Shown: positions 52,208 through 64,000 of the stretch, in pieces
How the letters are laid out: each line of letters opens with the position of its first letter
Numbering within the stretch: the stretch's first letter is position 1
Source of the DNA: Pyrocephalus nanus
Taxonomy: Eukaryota > Chordata > Aves > Passeriformes > Tyrannidae
Direction of reading: 5' to 3'
Length of the DNA: 64,000 nucleotides
Assembly: GCA_038380795.1 (NCBI GenBank)
Contig: CM076259.1
Location: 72,179,948-72,243,947 of the forward strand
Position numbers and translations under genes: made by a program
The notes under the pieces: model-generated
What the model was told of the DNA's origin: nothing
Seen by the model: the letters and a program-made list of their open reading frames with translations, nothing else
Database searches by the model: none

Positions 52208-52328
52208 TAGGATCACAGAATGATTTGGACTGGAAGAGACCTTCCAACCCATCTGCCATAGGCAGGGACACCTTCTACTAGACCAGATTGCTGAATGCCC
52301 TGTCCAACTTGGTCTTGAAAGGGAGATA
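52208..52328 (-). mobile_element. CR1 LINE, 3' end fragment, reverse orientation
   Basis: The plus strand starts with the antisense CR1 tail ('gatcacagaatgatttggac', 'tggaagagaccttccaaccc'). It ends after about 120 bases within the 3' UTR and end of ORF2 ('ccctgtccaacttggtcttg'). Confidence 0.85.
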
Positions 52329-53552
52329 AACTATCATTATGCACTTTTGAATACCTATGAACTCTTAAATCATTGTAATGTTGTTAAAAGTTGTGTTAAA
52401 TGACATGCTGTCATTTTATAACAGCATAAATGATAAAATAAAACGTCTGTTGAAATATGAAGTTAAGAGTTATAAACTTTCAAGTACATTGCTTTTACCC
52501 TCCAGTAAGAAAGACATTGTGAAATACCGGCTTGTCTTATGTTATTCATTGTCACTGTTTTAATGATTTTCAAGCTGTTCCTATTTCTTTATATTTTAAA
52601 TGTTGACATTTAGGGGAAGTTTATTCACTTATTAGGCTTGATGACCTGCTAGCTCTTTTCTTTGCAATAATAAATAACAACAGTACCAAGTAAATAAAAC
52701 AGTAAATTAAATTTAGTTTAAATGTTGCTTTTTCTTTTAACTATTTTATTATACTCACTGTTACTGAATAATCTGAGTTCAGGGTAATTCAATAAGAATA
52801 TCTCTTCCTTTTTCTTTTTTTTAGCTGACTGTGGTGTATGTTTTCTTATATTTGCTAGAATCTAATCAAGCACATAGATATTTTAATTTGTTGTAATAAT
52901 CTGTATTCACCTTAGATTACTTGAAAGTTGAACCATTACATAAAAGGATGCCATCATATATGAAACAGAATTGTCTTATTTCCATGAATGCACAAATGTT
53001 TATCCAATTTAGAATGAGGATGAACAGAAAATAATTCTTTTTCTCTTACTGAGTTTTTTGATTTGCTGTGTGTTCTTAGACTAAAATACACACAAGATAT
53101 TTAATCAGACTGTGTCTATCTTAACAAATTTGTTTTTCTTATGACTACTTATTTCTCCTTTGGGATTCAGAACTTCGAGTCCACAAGAGTTGTTGTCTCT
53201 TTTGTCTTGACGGTAACATGATCTGGTCCATGCTGTAGTAGTTGAGTATCTTCATTCAGACCATGCATTCTATTTCTGTGCTTCTAATTCAGGAAAAACA
53301 ATCAGAATCATGATAAGCACAAGAGTGGTCTCAGTTTACACATCCTACAGTTTGGTTACCAGCTGGTGTCCCTGAGGACTACACAGTCTCTTTCATTCTT
53401 AGCTTGCTGTTATTGCTGGTAAACTTGATAACTATTTGTTCACTACGTGGAAAAAAATTGCTTTTCAAGAAAAGGAAGAACAGAAGCAGAATGCTTCAAA
53501 TTAGTCAGCATCTTGAAATTTACCTTATATCTGATTTTAAAAATTGTAGAAG

Positions 53553-53589
53553 CACACACACACATATATGTATATCTATATATATATCT
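53553..53589. repeat. (CA)6 plus TA-rich microsatellite
   Basis: Six CA units followed by TATATG and TATATC units. Confidence 0.9.
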
Positions 53590-53756
53590 CTAAGAGGCAT
53601 TTTCCAGCTGAAAATTGTATAGATATCATAATTTCTCTTCCCATATTGACTTACAAACTTCTTTATTCTGGCATGGCTCTGAGGGCAACATTAAACATTA
53701 ACATCTTGGTCCAGGCTTACCTGCAACACCCTGACAATGTACCCAGGAGTTCCATT

Positions 53757-54227
53757 TCAGCTTAGGCCTGGACACCCAGTGATGATCTGAGCTATCTTGT
53801 AGGTGTGCCTCTGATAATCTCTGTCCCCTGAAGTTCCTGACTTGCTGATGAAGTTCGTGGGTTGACTTGAGCTATGAATTTTCACTTTGTGCTTGTCTAA
53901 GGATCTTTGTACAATTGATGAGATCTGTTGCCAACACCAGCCCTGCATCGGTCTCCACGTTCTGCTGCTGTGGGGCTGCAACCCACCAGTAAGGGCAGAG
54001 CCCGCATTGCAGTCATCTTGGCTCCATGCTCCTTCTCCTTGGAAGCAGATCCATTCCTTCTGTTCCCTGACAGACAACCTCAGGTCATAGAGACAGTTGG
54101 GAAAACCTAGTTTTAAAAGTAATAAAGCAACAATATCAAAGATAGGTAAAAGGCACTGTATCTTTGGAAGCAATGCAGAACTGCAAAGCAGTGATAAAAG
54201 AGTTAAGATGTACAAGTGTGTTTGCAA
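53757..54227 (-). other. Unassigned 156-codon ORF in a GC-richer island
   Basis: An ORF of 156 codons starting MQTHLYILTLLSLLCSSALL is open on the minus strand. The plus strand also has overlapping open frames at 53887-54110. The N-terminus is hydrophobic, but no domain is recognised and no splice or promoter context supports expression. The base composition (CTG/CAG-rich words, 'ctgctgctgtggggctgc') departs from the flanks, which suggests an old retroelement piece or other insertion rather than a host gene. I do not claim it is translated. Confidence 0.25.
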
Positions 54228-55668
54228 GCATACAAGAATGACCCTTACTGGATCCTAGAGAAGAGAATAAGAAATCATTGACAGGAATGTCATATTTTTC
54301 TTGACACAAAACTCCAGATCCTGAAAATGGCAATGCCCTCCCAAAATACCACCAACCTTAGTACTCTAAGGGGCAGGGAAGGATGAACATATCATCAGGA
54401 AGAGGAGTATAAAAGAAGTATGGGTACGACAGCTTTAACTACATTATTATTTGTTGTTCTTCCACAACAATTAGATGTAGACTAAAACTGATTAGACTCT
54501 TAAAATCTTATTTATATTAGCAATAAATTCTTAATTGTAGGTATCTGAAAGGTGTGCTCCTTTACCTATAAAGTAGATTTTGAGTGTAACACCAGGACTG
54601 GTTCTATTGCTGCACAGATGCACACAGTTCCCCAGCATATTCTTTGTGGGCTCCAGAAGCCTTCCAAAAGCTGCAGCTCTCCTGTAGTTTGGACATCACA
54701 GCTGTCAAACTCTTCTGAATTACTCGGATAGTCTAAGTTGTCTCATAAAACATTAACAGTTTGTGTTCAGGTAACTGAATCCCAGCTCTCCATTAACTAT
54801 TGTAACGGGGCAAGAAAACATATTTCAGTGTTTTAATCTCTGAGTTGAATTTCAGCCAAAAAAAGAGGCTGTTTAGCTATGTATAACTATTATGGCAGTA
54901 CAGAAAAGAATTCACACTTTTGCTATTACAAAATGCTTTATAGCATTGTCACATATATTTTTATAGGCTCTTTATAAAGATGCCATTAAGCTAACATAAA
55001 ATAATTAAGTTTATGTTTAAATGTGATTAAAAGATTACATTCTTTCCAATCTAACACCTGAGAAAATTTAATGAAACCAACAAAATATAATAATAAGTGC
55101 TTGCACATTTATTTATACATTTCTATATGTGTTTATATAGAATAAATTAATCTTAAGATATTTGGAAGGATATGCTATACAAAGGCAGCTAGTATGAATA
55201 TCTTCTATTAACAAGCTATGAAGTAAGCCATATGGGAAATATTCAGTAAAAAGTTCACTATATTTTATTTCAGTAAGCATAGCAGTCTGTAACAAACTTA
55301 CCCCCCACCCCAGACACCAGGAAATATTACTTTCCCTTTTCCGAAATTAACATTACTTTTTCCTTTCACAATTACTTTATCATGCTCATATATTTTCTTC
55401 CCATCGTTTTCTTCCATTGCTGATTGCATGTTTTCTCAGTAATTTTGAAATTACCTTGAATGATGTCCTCAGTAATTTTAAAAATTATTTTGACTCACAT
55501 ACCTTAATTATTTACATTCAAATGATACTTTGAATTTGAATCTGTCTTTCATTCCTTTTTATTCTTTAGCTAGCTCAGAAATTCATTAACAGTTTAAAAT
55601 TACTTTGTCTCAACAAAAGTACTTCTAGACAGAATTAGGTTTAGTGTATTTAAAAAGCTATCTTTCTC

Positions 55669-55681
55669 TGCCCTCTAGTGG
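55669..55681 (-). promoter_or_regulatory. CTCF-like motif, full core match
   Basis: On the minus strand it reads ccactagagggca, which fits every position of the core CCASYAGRKGGCR. It fits 18 of 19 positions of the extended consensus by hand count. It is not inside a recognised repeat. Confidence 0.5.
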
Positions 55682-56041
55682 CCATGTCTTTCCTCAGTCA
55701 CATCTTCGAAAAAAACCCAAAACAACACAAGACAACCGGAGAAATAGAATCTTTATTAATCTTAACCTGTTTCATCTTAGTTTACAGAATTCATTCAACT
55801 TTTCTCTAGGAAATGGTTTTGTGCAATGCCTTTATAATCATGCTTCTATACTTTCAGAATAAAAACCAAATATTTGTAAACATAATAAGGTAATTTTTCC
55901 ATATACAATAAATTATACAGTAATTTTGAAATTATGTTGTAATAAAGTTTCTCTGAATCCTTTTAAGCAATTTTCAGTTTTGAAGCACTGCAGAATGGGA
56001 GATCATACCCCAGCTCATTCAGGGAAACTTTCTTGAAATTC

Positions 56042-56091
56042 TTTTTTTTTTTTTTTTCTTAAAAAAAACTATAAGAAAGAAGAAAAAGAGA

Positions 56092-56122
<31 letters not shown>

Positions 56123-56126
56123 CCCA
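56042..56126. repeat. Poly-T then poly-A low-complexity block
   Basis: T16 (56042-56057) is followed after about 33 purine-rich bases by A24 (56091-56114), then A/C-rich sequence. The two runs are complementary and could fold back. Confidence 0.9.
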
Positions 56127-56149
56127 AAACATTGTTCTATAGTAATTGT

Positions 56150-56222
56150 GGATCAAGTATTGAGCTTGATGATCTCAGAGGTTCTTTCCAACCCGGCTAA
56201 TTCTATGATTCTGTGATTCTAT
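56150..56222 (+). mobile_element. CR1 LINE, terminal 3' tail only
   Basis: About 70 bases with 'cttgatgatctcagaggttc', 'tttccaacccggctaattct' and 'atgattctgtgattct'. This is the same 3' UTR type as the copies at 9.9 and 17.9 kb. It is an extremely 5'-truncated insertion. Confidence 0.85.
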
Positions 56223-56689
56223 TTTATATAAATTTAATATTAATATTAATAAACCTAATAACAGTGTTTTATACGTTAAACCTGTATAATTTCTTCTTTA
56301 AAGCAAAACAGTGTCAAGCTTCTAGCCTAACATTAGTGAGACTCTTCCCTACCTGCAGTGTCCTTTCTGATAGGCTTTTGCTTCTAGGCTTGATGTCAAG
56401 GAAAAGAGCCAATTCCTGGCTAGCAGCCAACTCGAAAAATCTTTTGGCCCTAGGAAGTTTTTCCACACTACTGAGACCTACCTGACAGCTCATTAATCCT
56501 CTCAACATCTCAACTGAGATGCAGGTGGAAGCCTCATCTGCTTCATGTCTGTTAATTCTGTCTGCTCTAGACTGTTGACCCTTCTTGAACCTTCCGTTCA
56601 AGTTCAGTTGCTCTCAATAGACAGGGGCAGCCTCCTCCATTTGACAAGTTTCACCTGACTTTCACATGCTCTTTGGGAGGAGCACAGAA
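56223..56689. other. Unassigned sequence between CR1 pieces
   Basis: It is less AT-rich than average. Overlapping open frames on both strands (56213-56485 plus, 56314-56601 minus) have no recognisable domains. It may be a further old repeat. Confidence 0.4.
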
Positions 56690-56930
56690 TCATAATCTCA
56701 GTTCAAAGGCAACTTCAGAGACATTAATCCTAGAACAGTAAAAGTAGAGCACATATCAAATCTTGGTGTCACTATGCAGGGACTTGTCCTTTCACCCTTT
56801 TAAAACCTCCAAGGATGAAGACTTCATAGCCTCTTCAGGCATTCTATTCAAGTGTTTGATAGCTCTCATTGAAGACTTCTTGCTTTTTTTTCTTGTTCTA
56901 TCACTGAATATTCTGGAGGAGTCCTGAGGC
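56690..56930 (-). mobile_element. CR1 LINE, old 3' fragment, reverse orientation
   Basis: The plus strand has degenerate antisense CR1 words: 'cagaatcataatctcagtt', 'aaaacctccaaggatgaaga', then 'cattctattcaagtgtttga'. It ends at the antisense KKFF region ('gaagacttcttgc'). Confidence 0.7.
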
Positions 56931-56967
56931 CTTAAAGTCTGGCATGACACCAGTTCCTCAATCAGAT

Positions 56968-57812
56968 GTTGACTGTTGGTGTGTGATCACTAGTGATGTT
57001 TCCTAGGTCTCAGTATTGGTGTCAGTACTGCTCAAGGTCTTTATTGAATATTTGGATGAGGGAATTAAGTGTACCCTTAGCCACTTCATAGATGACACTG
57101 AATTAGCTGTGAGTCTTGATTTGCCTGGGGGTAGGAAGGCTCTACAGAGAGATCTTAACAGACTGGATTTATGGGCCAAGGACAACATGGTTCAATGAGG
57201 CAAAGTGCTGCTTGGGTCACACCATGTAGTGTTTTGGGGCTGGAGGAGACTGGCTTGCTCAGCACAAAGGAGCTTATGGGTGCTGGCTGACCGCCAAATG
57301 AACACAAGCCAGCAGTGTTCAAAGGCAGACAAGAAGACCAATGGCATTCTGGCCCATATCAAGACTAGTCTGTCCAGCAGTATTAGGGAAGTGATTATCC
57401 CACTGTACTCAGTACTGATGAGGCACCATATGGAGTACTGTGTCCAGTTTTGGGCCTCTCACTTCAAGAAGGACACTGAGGTGCTGTAGCATGTCCAGAG
57501 AAGAGCAACAAAACTGGTGAAGGGTATAGAAAACATGTCTTATGAGGAGTGACTGAGGGAACTGGGAATGTTTAGCGTGGAGAAGAGAAGACTCAGGCAG
57601 AATTTCATTGTTCTGTACACCTACCTGAAAGGAGGTTGTAGTGAGATGAGGGTCAGTCTCTTCTGCCATGTCTCAAGTGAAAAGATAAGAAGGAAACGGC
57701 CTGAAGTTGTGTCAGCGGAGGTCTAGAAAGTTCACTGGAAGAGTTACTAGGCATTAGAATAATTTGCCAAGGGACATGGTGGAATCACCATCTCTGGAAG
57801 CTGGGGAAGATG
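56968..57812 (+). mobile_element. CR1 LINE, 5'-truncated, decayed
   Basis: It reaches further into ORF2 than the other copies. The region of the reverse transcriptase catalytic motif is visible near 57086-57115, reading [10 protein letters not shown] where functional CR1 has a (Y/F)ADDT-type motif. Later it shows NTSQQCSKADKKTNGILAHI and VIIPLYSVLMRHHMEYC. Several stops and frameshifts interrupt the frame (for example after 57198 and 57489). The copy stops near the SPSLE region without the usual tail, so its 3' end is also lost. Confidence 0.9.
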
Positions 57813-60555
57813 AAGGACAAAAACACTCTACTGTGTAACAATCACTTTAACATTTTGCAACCTGTGCTGTTTTATTTGTATGACACTACATATATTGTAT
57901 GACTCTGAAAAGGTAACAGACAAGAAATCTCCCAGGTGTGCAGCACTATAAAGACTACAAAAATACTGTTGCAAATAAAGATCAGAGTGTGATAAAGAAA
58001 GAATTCATAGGAACCAGAAGGGACTGCCTAAAACCAAATTGAATAACAAAGAAACTGAATTTCCAGGCTGAAATCAAGCTAGGAGCAAAGGACCAGTCTG
58101 CAAGGACACAAGAGGTAAGATCATTTTTGGTTTATTCTTGTCTCCTCTGAGTTTTCTTTTCTTGTTCTACCATATACTAAAATACAACAAAAAAACCCAC
58201 TTTTTATCTTTTGAAGGTACTTACCAAAACAATAGCAAAACATTTTTGACAGATACCTTTGAAATGTCTGGTCAAGTTAAGTTTCATTTCCTAACTCTCT
58301 AAACAATTTGAATTTATTTCAATAGCAGAAGTCATAAGCACTGTATTTCAAATGTTCTCTTATGGAATAAATTCTGTACTTCAGTTATGTAGGTTAGTTC
58401 TTTCTCAGCAATCCAATCATGTGAGTTATCCCACGTCTCTGTAATCACACTGAGATCTGACTGCACACAGATTTCTAGTTCTTCGTGTTTGTTCCCCTTA
58501 CTGTGTACACTGGTGGACAACATAAGATACAATCTAAGATGCAGAGTAAGGTATGAGCTCTAAATAATTTAGTTTTAACCCCACCAGATGGCATTGTTGA
58601 GAGCCTTAATTAAATTCTGACAGCATAACATGTTAAATTATGGTGACAAATCAACAAGGAATGAGGGACAGTAAGAAAAAAAAGATTCATTATTATTCCT
58701 TTGAATTGGGAAACCAAATAATTAAACAACCTCACTATAGTATAGAGATTAGACTCTTGGAAGAAGGGTTTTTTTAAAATTAAATTTAAATTATAGATTC
58801 TCAGTTCTTGGGTACTAGCAGAAATACCTCTTTCTGGTCTCTAACATCTACTTTGCCCTGTGAAGCAAAAGATATTATGTGAAAAGTCTATTTTAATGTA
58901 CCAGTTTCAGGTTAGTTGATAAAAGCTTCATATGCAAAAAAACTGATGTGAAGTGATTTTGTGATATGATTTCAGACTTAGAATTAAATATGGTTTTGAA
59001 AATATTTGTTTTTCTTCAAAATCTGCAAATGCCACAAATGCCTTATATTAAAGGCTTGGACTTTGACAGAAAATTTTACAAAATATCTTGAAGTACAATT
59101 CTGGTAAATATTGTGAATACTTCTCCTGCCCTCAAAAAGAGATGCAACAAACCACATCCACCAGAAAACTTTAAATAAGCAAAGAATTTTGTTCTCAATT
59201 ATCCATTTCTTGTAATTTTAGTGTAATACGCATACTTGGCTGAAAATCTGAATGAAGTTATCAGACTTTTTCAGTTAAATGAGCCTAACTTTTTTCTATT
59301 AATTATACTTAGAACTTGCAATTGTTGAACACATGAAGGACTAGTAATTGCCCAAACAATTATAATCTAGTCTAAGATAATGTAATTTAAATTTATTCCA
59401 GTTAACACTAAAAATATTTATAACTTATTTATCTCTATTTATTATAATAGGGCTTAATGTGACTTCAGAGGACATCAGGACAACAAGCAATGGTTGAAAT
59501 AGAATGCTAGGAAGTAGTGTTTGTCTGCAAGAGCTTGTCAATTATAATTAAGAAATATACACATTATATAAGAGCAGGTGTATGAAATGGTGACATGAAT
59601 ATGGGGAGGACTATATCCTCATTGACTGCAACGCATAGTATTCTCAGCCTGTGTGTATGTTAACAATTAACTCTGTAAAATACAAGCAGATCACAGAAGT
59701 TTGGTCTAAGATCCCTGCTTCTACTTTGTGCATAGCTAGGGTTTTTACTTTGGGTTAGACTTATCTACTCTCTGGCCTGAACAGTTGATTCAAAGTTGCC
59801 CAAACAACAAGTTTGGGATCTGCCACAATGTCCAGATTTAGTCTGGACAAGAATTCACACTTTGCTTCACGTAAAAGGAACTTGACTTACATGGTCTAAT
59901 GCGTGTGATTTGCAGCAGTGTACAGTAAGAGAGTACGATTATGGAACTTTCCTCAAAATCACAGTTCCCTGAACTAAAATGCTTCAGTCTGCACATGTTA
60001 ACAAAGTGTTTCATCTGTGTGTATTCTTAAAGAACTACCCCAGCCAGATCTAGTCACTGATGTTTCTAGCTACTACATGTTTAGACATTGTCAGAAGTCA
60101 TTCATAGTCCTTAGAAATAAAAATGCCTCACTGACAAAATTAGACAAGAAAAGAGGACTGTCTATTAATTTTTCAATTTTAGATGTTATAGATATGTCAC
60201 TATATAAAACAATCTTGCATGTACAATAAATGTGTCATATTGTTAATTCTAAGGAAAACTGTATCTTTTCAGGACTTTTCAGAGTGATTACATGCATTTT
60301 CATTTTCTTCTGAATATCCCCAAACAGTCTTGATGAGTAATCCAGGAATAAGAGGTTTGTGATAAACTAGGGTAATGAATCTGCTTAAATTTAGTGCATA
60401 TGCCTCAATTTTGTAACTTTACTCACATATATGCAATCATTAACATTCTGCAAGGTATAATTTCATACTTGATCTTGAACTCTAATTGGTCTTTTCAGTT
60501 TGAAAGATTTGCCTGTGAGCCAAGACAAAACATAGTGAGCACGATTATAAAATTA
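57813..60555. other. Intergenic, nothing recognised beyond one motif
   Basis: AT-rich sequence without a supported gene. It includes a CTCF-like motif at 58581-58593. Confidence 0.6.
58581..58593 (+). promoter_or_regulatory. CTCF-like motif, full core match
   Basis: ccaccagatggca fits every position of the core CCASYAGRKGGCR in plus orientation. The flanking positions of the extended consensus match poorly (15 of 19 overall by hand count). Confidence 0.4.
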
Positions 60556-60934
60556 TTGTGGCTTAACCCTGACAGGTAACCAAACCCCACAAACTCGCTC
60601 GCTCTCGCCCCCCACCCCAGTGGGATGAGGAGAGAATCAGAAGAGTAAAATTAAGAGACGTCATGGGTTGAGATAAAGACAGTTGAATAGGTAAAAAAAA
60701 ATATCTTCCTGTGGGTAGGCAGGGGTTCAGCCATCTCCAGGACAGAAAGGGCTCCATCATGTGTAACAACAGTTACTTGGGAAGACAGTCACCATCACTC
60801 TGAACATGCCCCTGTCCTCCTTCTTCCTCCAGCTTTATAGGTGAAACAGGACACCATATGGTATGGTATATCCCTTGGATTAGCTGGAGTCAGCTGTCCC
60901 AGCTTTGTCCACTCCCCATTTCTTGTGCAACCTT
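60556..60934 (+). mobile_element. Avian ERVL-type LTR, 5' part
   Basis: It begins 'tgtggcttaaccctgaca' and carries the family words 'ccagtgggatgaggagagaa', 'gggttgagataaagacagtt', 'gttcagccatctccaggaca' and 'cagttacttgggaagacagt'. It has a 'ctttatag' region and breaks off shortly after 'ccccatttcttgtgcaacc'. The 3' third is missing. It is less diverged than the 44.5 kb copy. No retroviral genes are present. Confidence 0.85.
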
Positions 60935-63900
60935 AAAGGGGACTTTCTAAAAAAAGAAAGTTTTTTAAAAAATCATTGACTGATCTAATTTTTAGTGTTC
61001 ACTTATCTTTAAAAATTGAAAGGAACAGTTGAGTTTAAGATACAGAAATAAGCTAACCTGCTCAGCAGTTTTCAAGAAAGGGGATGTTTAAAGAAATATG
61101 AACTTACAGAAAATAGAATTTTGTGTTTGTTTTGTGGTGCAAAACCCCCACATATTCTTACTCCCCCAACTTTCTCTCTTGAATATCAATTTGGAATATG
61201 AGACTTTAGTGGGAGACTCATTCAAAAAAAGAAATCACCGTAATCATTATTGTTACGATACAAGGCAGTAGGTCTGAGAAAAGAATATTGTAAATGCAAG
61301 TATATGACAGATTTGACTAGAAATTTGAAAGACAAGAAATTTGAAAGCACTTAGAAGTAAAATCAGTTTCTGGCTAACAAACTATAGCATGCTCAGAAGA
61401 TCTTTGCTGAAAACAGCAGAAGCTGAGGCAGTATTACTGCCTAAATACCTTATAATACCTGCCTTGTGTTTACTCTGTAGTGTCTTTTTGCACTCACAGT
61501 TGAAGACACTACTGATCTAGATGGATCATTGGTCTGAAACACTATGCATTTTCATATGTACCTGATTGGTGTTTTTTTTAACAAATTTTATGAAGAACGT
61601 GTTTTAGATTTTTTCCAAGATAAAGCACATCTCTAAATAACCATACAGGAATATTTACACCATGTAATTCTTTAAAGGGCATAATTATAGAAATGTCTTT
61701 TAGTTTTCACCTTTTCTGCCAATGGAGTAAAGTTATACTACTGTTTTTTGCTTTGGTGGATTTTTTGTTTGTGACTTTGTTTGTTTGTTTGGTGTGGGGG
61801 ATTTTTTTTTTTTGAGGTTTTTTTTTTTGGTTGTTTGGTTGAGGTTTTTGTCATTTGAAAGAATAAAGTCATAATGACATCTGATAGTTTTAGAGTTATG
61901 TAAATATTTGATAAGGTTGATGATATTGGATCCCTCCTATTGAACTCCTAAGTCTTTAGTATAGTTGGTAGGATAGAACACAGTACATTCTTATGCCATG
62001 ACTTGTGAATTGCTGACTTATGGTCTTATTTCACAACATTTCCATTTAAGTAGACCAATGAAGAAGAAAGAGACAGGAATTAAGCTCACAAAAAATAAAT
62101 CTATACTTCCTCAGCCACTTATGCCAAGAGCAAAATCTCCAATTACACCAATCAGAAACAGTTCAAAAGTGTCTTGTCACCCGAAAAGTCATGAATCACA
62201 CAAAATACTTTTCAGTCTAGCAAGGGGGAAAAGATTTATGTTTTCTCCTAAATAGCTTTCAGTTCAAGTCAAAGCTCTGGGTTTGGGTGGAGAGGCAGAG
62301 CACAGGATAGCCTGTGCTGGTATTGCTTTTCCTGTATTTTGATGATGCTTTTCTATATATTGATGGTGTTTTCTTCACTCTGCCCTTGCACACTTGATGG
62401 CAGTGTCTGTTGGTTTAGAGGAGTATGAATCAATAGGTGACCACAGTGATTTGTGAAGAAATTTCAGTACTTGCTAATACAAGAAAAGAGCATCTGCAGA
62501 CAAGAGGATAGGAGTGAATTGTCATTATTACTTCCCGTTGCAGGTGCATTTGACATCACTGACCTTTTCTTTTGGAGGAATGATGTTCCTAAACTCAAAT
62601 GGGTCTTGTGAAATCATGTTTTTCTATGAGGAATAGAAGAAAAATGGGTGATAAATACTAGGACCAAAATACTCCACATGTTTAAGTGTTTCTATAAGGA
62701 GATCAGTCATAACAATAGCATCTAATTTTCTAGCGGTAGCAGTGATAAGTTATCGCTCCACTTCCAGAGCTTTTGTGACTACTGTACCCCATGTGGATAT
62801 TCAGGCAATATCCTAAATCAATATCCGAGGCAAACTTCAGAGCACACAAGCCCTCTCATCTTTCTTTACAAAACAGGATTTTTTTGAATTAGATCAGTCA
62901 GTAGATAGCAGTGCTAATTTAAGTACTTGGTCTGGAAATTTGGAGGATCAGGCCTCTAGGATATGCAGTGGAGTAACCTATAGTTGGTAAGTGCAACCTG
63001 AAAAAAAAGAACATTGAAAGTATATGAACATATTATTCTGATATTTGTGCATGATTATTTTTCCTAGATTCTTCTATCAGCTCTTTCATTAGCACATGCG
63101 TTTTTTAAATGTTGACATTCCCATAGGGCTCTGTAAATTAGGTAGCCTCTGAGTAAAACTCTGGGCAATATGTTTGCATTTCTTATATAATTTCATAGAT
63201 ACATATTTCATGACTTCTATTTCTTTCAAGTGTTTTTTGCAAGTAAAAATATAAACCATAAGCAGTATCAGTAATTATTCACTAATTATTCCTTAGTTGT
63301 CTGCACTTTAGGATTTTTTTTTACGTTAAATAATGAAATAATCTCAACTAAATTAGCTACATTGTTTTTTCTTCAAAGGAAAATTACAATTTTTTTTGCT
63401 TGCTTTCATATTCCTCTTACATTAGAAGACCCACACTTATTTTGTGGGTCTTAAAAACAAAACCCTTATGCACTTTATATAACGACTGTCAAATTTTCTC
63501 TTTTCCCTTATGGTTTTTTTTCCTGATTCTTTCTAATTGTCTGAACCTGTCTTTCCTTTCTGCAAAAATGATTAAAGATCATCAGGAGATGTTGGGGTAT
63601 TCAACATATCACCCCACCCCTTCATCCAAAGAACTTGTGTCTGATCATCTAGGATGAGCTCCTTGGAAAACAGAGGGGGTGGGCATATAATCTGAAATTT
63701 AGGAAGACACATAACACAGGTGCCCAGCTTTATGTCCAAAATACAAATGTATAGCTTCAGCTTTTCCAACAATAATATTAAAGTGCCTGTGACTGCTGTG
63801 TTTTATGTTGAAACTTATGCTGTCTGTTTTTATTAAGGGAGCTAGTTGTAAGAATGTCGACTTTATTGTACCCCTTGTTGTGTGCAGGACTGGAAGACTT

Positions 63901-64000
63901 AGAAAAAATTTATTAAAAAGCCCTGCTGTTCAGTCATGAAGTGCAAGAAGGACTCCCTTGCTTTCTAAACCCCTTCTCAGAGAGGAGCTGAGGTGCAGCT
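60935..64000. other. Intergenic to window end
   Basis: AT-rich sequence with a T/G-rich tract (61743-61855) and a weak CTCF-like motif (62390-62402, two core mismatches). Short ORFs at 61998-62255 and 63400-63657 have no recognisable domain. Confidence 0.6.
61743..61855. repeat. T/G-rich low-complexity tract
   Basis: Poly-T runs alternating with TTTG and GGTTT units. Confidence 0.85.

Larger units (their letters stand above)
52329..56040. other. Intergenic, with one unassigned GC-richer island
   Basis: AT-rich apart from about 53700-54100. It contains a CA/TA microsatellite (53553-53589), the unassigned ORF island and a CTCF-like motif at 55669-55681. No gene is supported. Confidence 0.55.

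Noticed and set aside
57016..57669. Short ORFs at 57016-57198, 57205-57489 and 57409-57669 as host genes
   Set aside because: They are broken pieces, or the antisense, of a decayed CR1 ORF2.
1..64000. tRNA, rRNA, CRISPR arrays, operons, phage or plasmid genes
   Set aside because: Nothing of these kinds was recognised; the window is vertebrate nuclear DNA.

Overview
The window looks like nuclear DNA from a bird. It is AT-rich and CpG-poor, with one vertebrate neuronal receptor gene in a large gene-poor interval. It is littered with 5'-truncated CR1 LINEs that end in the ATTCTATGATTCT-type tail characteristic of avian CR1, plus pieces of an avian ERVL-type LTR. No bacterial, plasmid, phage or CRISPR features were seen. 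The species cannot be fixed from this window.

The only protein-coding gene I can support is SLITRK6, on the minus strand. Its complete 839-codon coding region lies in one exon (32115-34634). I infer a noncoding first exon ending at a CAG|GTAAG donor at 37906 and an acceptor 15 nt before the ATG, giving an intron of about 3.26 kb. A promoter is proposed near 38.40 kb (CCAAT, TATA-like, AP-1 motif). The 3' UTR probably runs to about 30.8 kb.

Region by region: 1-30.8 kb is gene desert with CR1 copies at 1.3, 8.1, 9.9, 15.0, 17.5, 17.9 and 24.7 kb. 30.8-38.5 kb is SLITRK6. 38.5-64 kb is desert with further CR1 copies (41.7, 47.3, 52.2, 56.2, 56.7 and 57.0 kb) and three fragments of one LTR family (44.5 minus, 47.4 plus, 60.6 plus). 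The desert also has A- or T-rich low-complexity tracts, two 36-nt poly(A) runs, candidate regulatory islands near 29.1-29.7 and 39.0-39.2 kb, and CTCF-like motifs at 49.9, 55.7, 58.6 and, weakly, 62.4 kb whose orientations diverge between 55.7 and 58.6 kb.

I did not find a novel multi-gene system. The observations most worth checking are the divergent CTCF-like motifs, two CR1 copies whose reverse transcriptase frames carry one lesion each, a small CpG-dense hairpin segment at 12.6 kb, and an unassigned 156-codon ORF in a GC-richer island at 53.8-54.2 kb.
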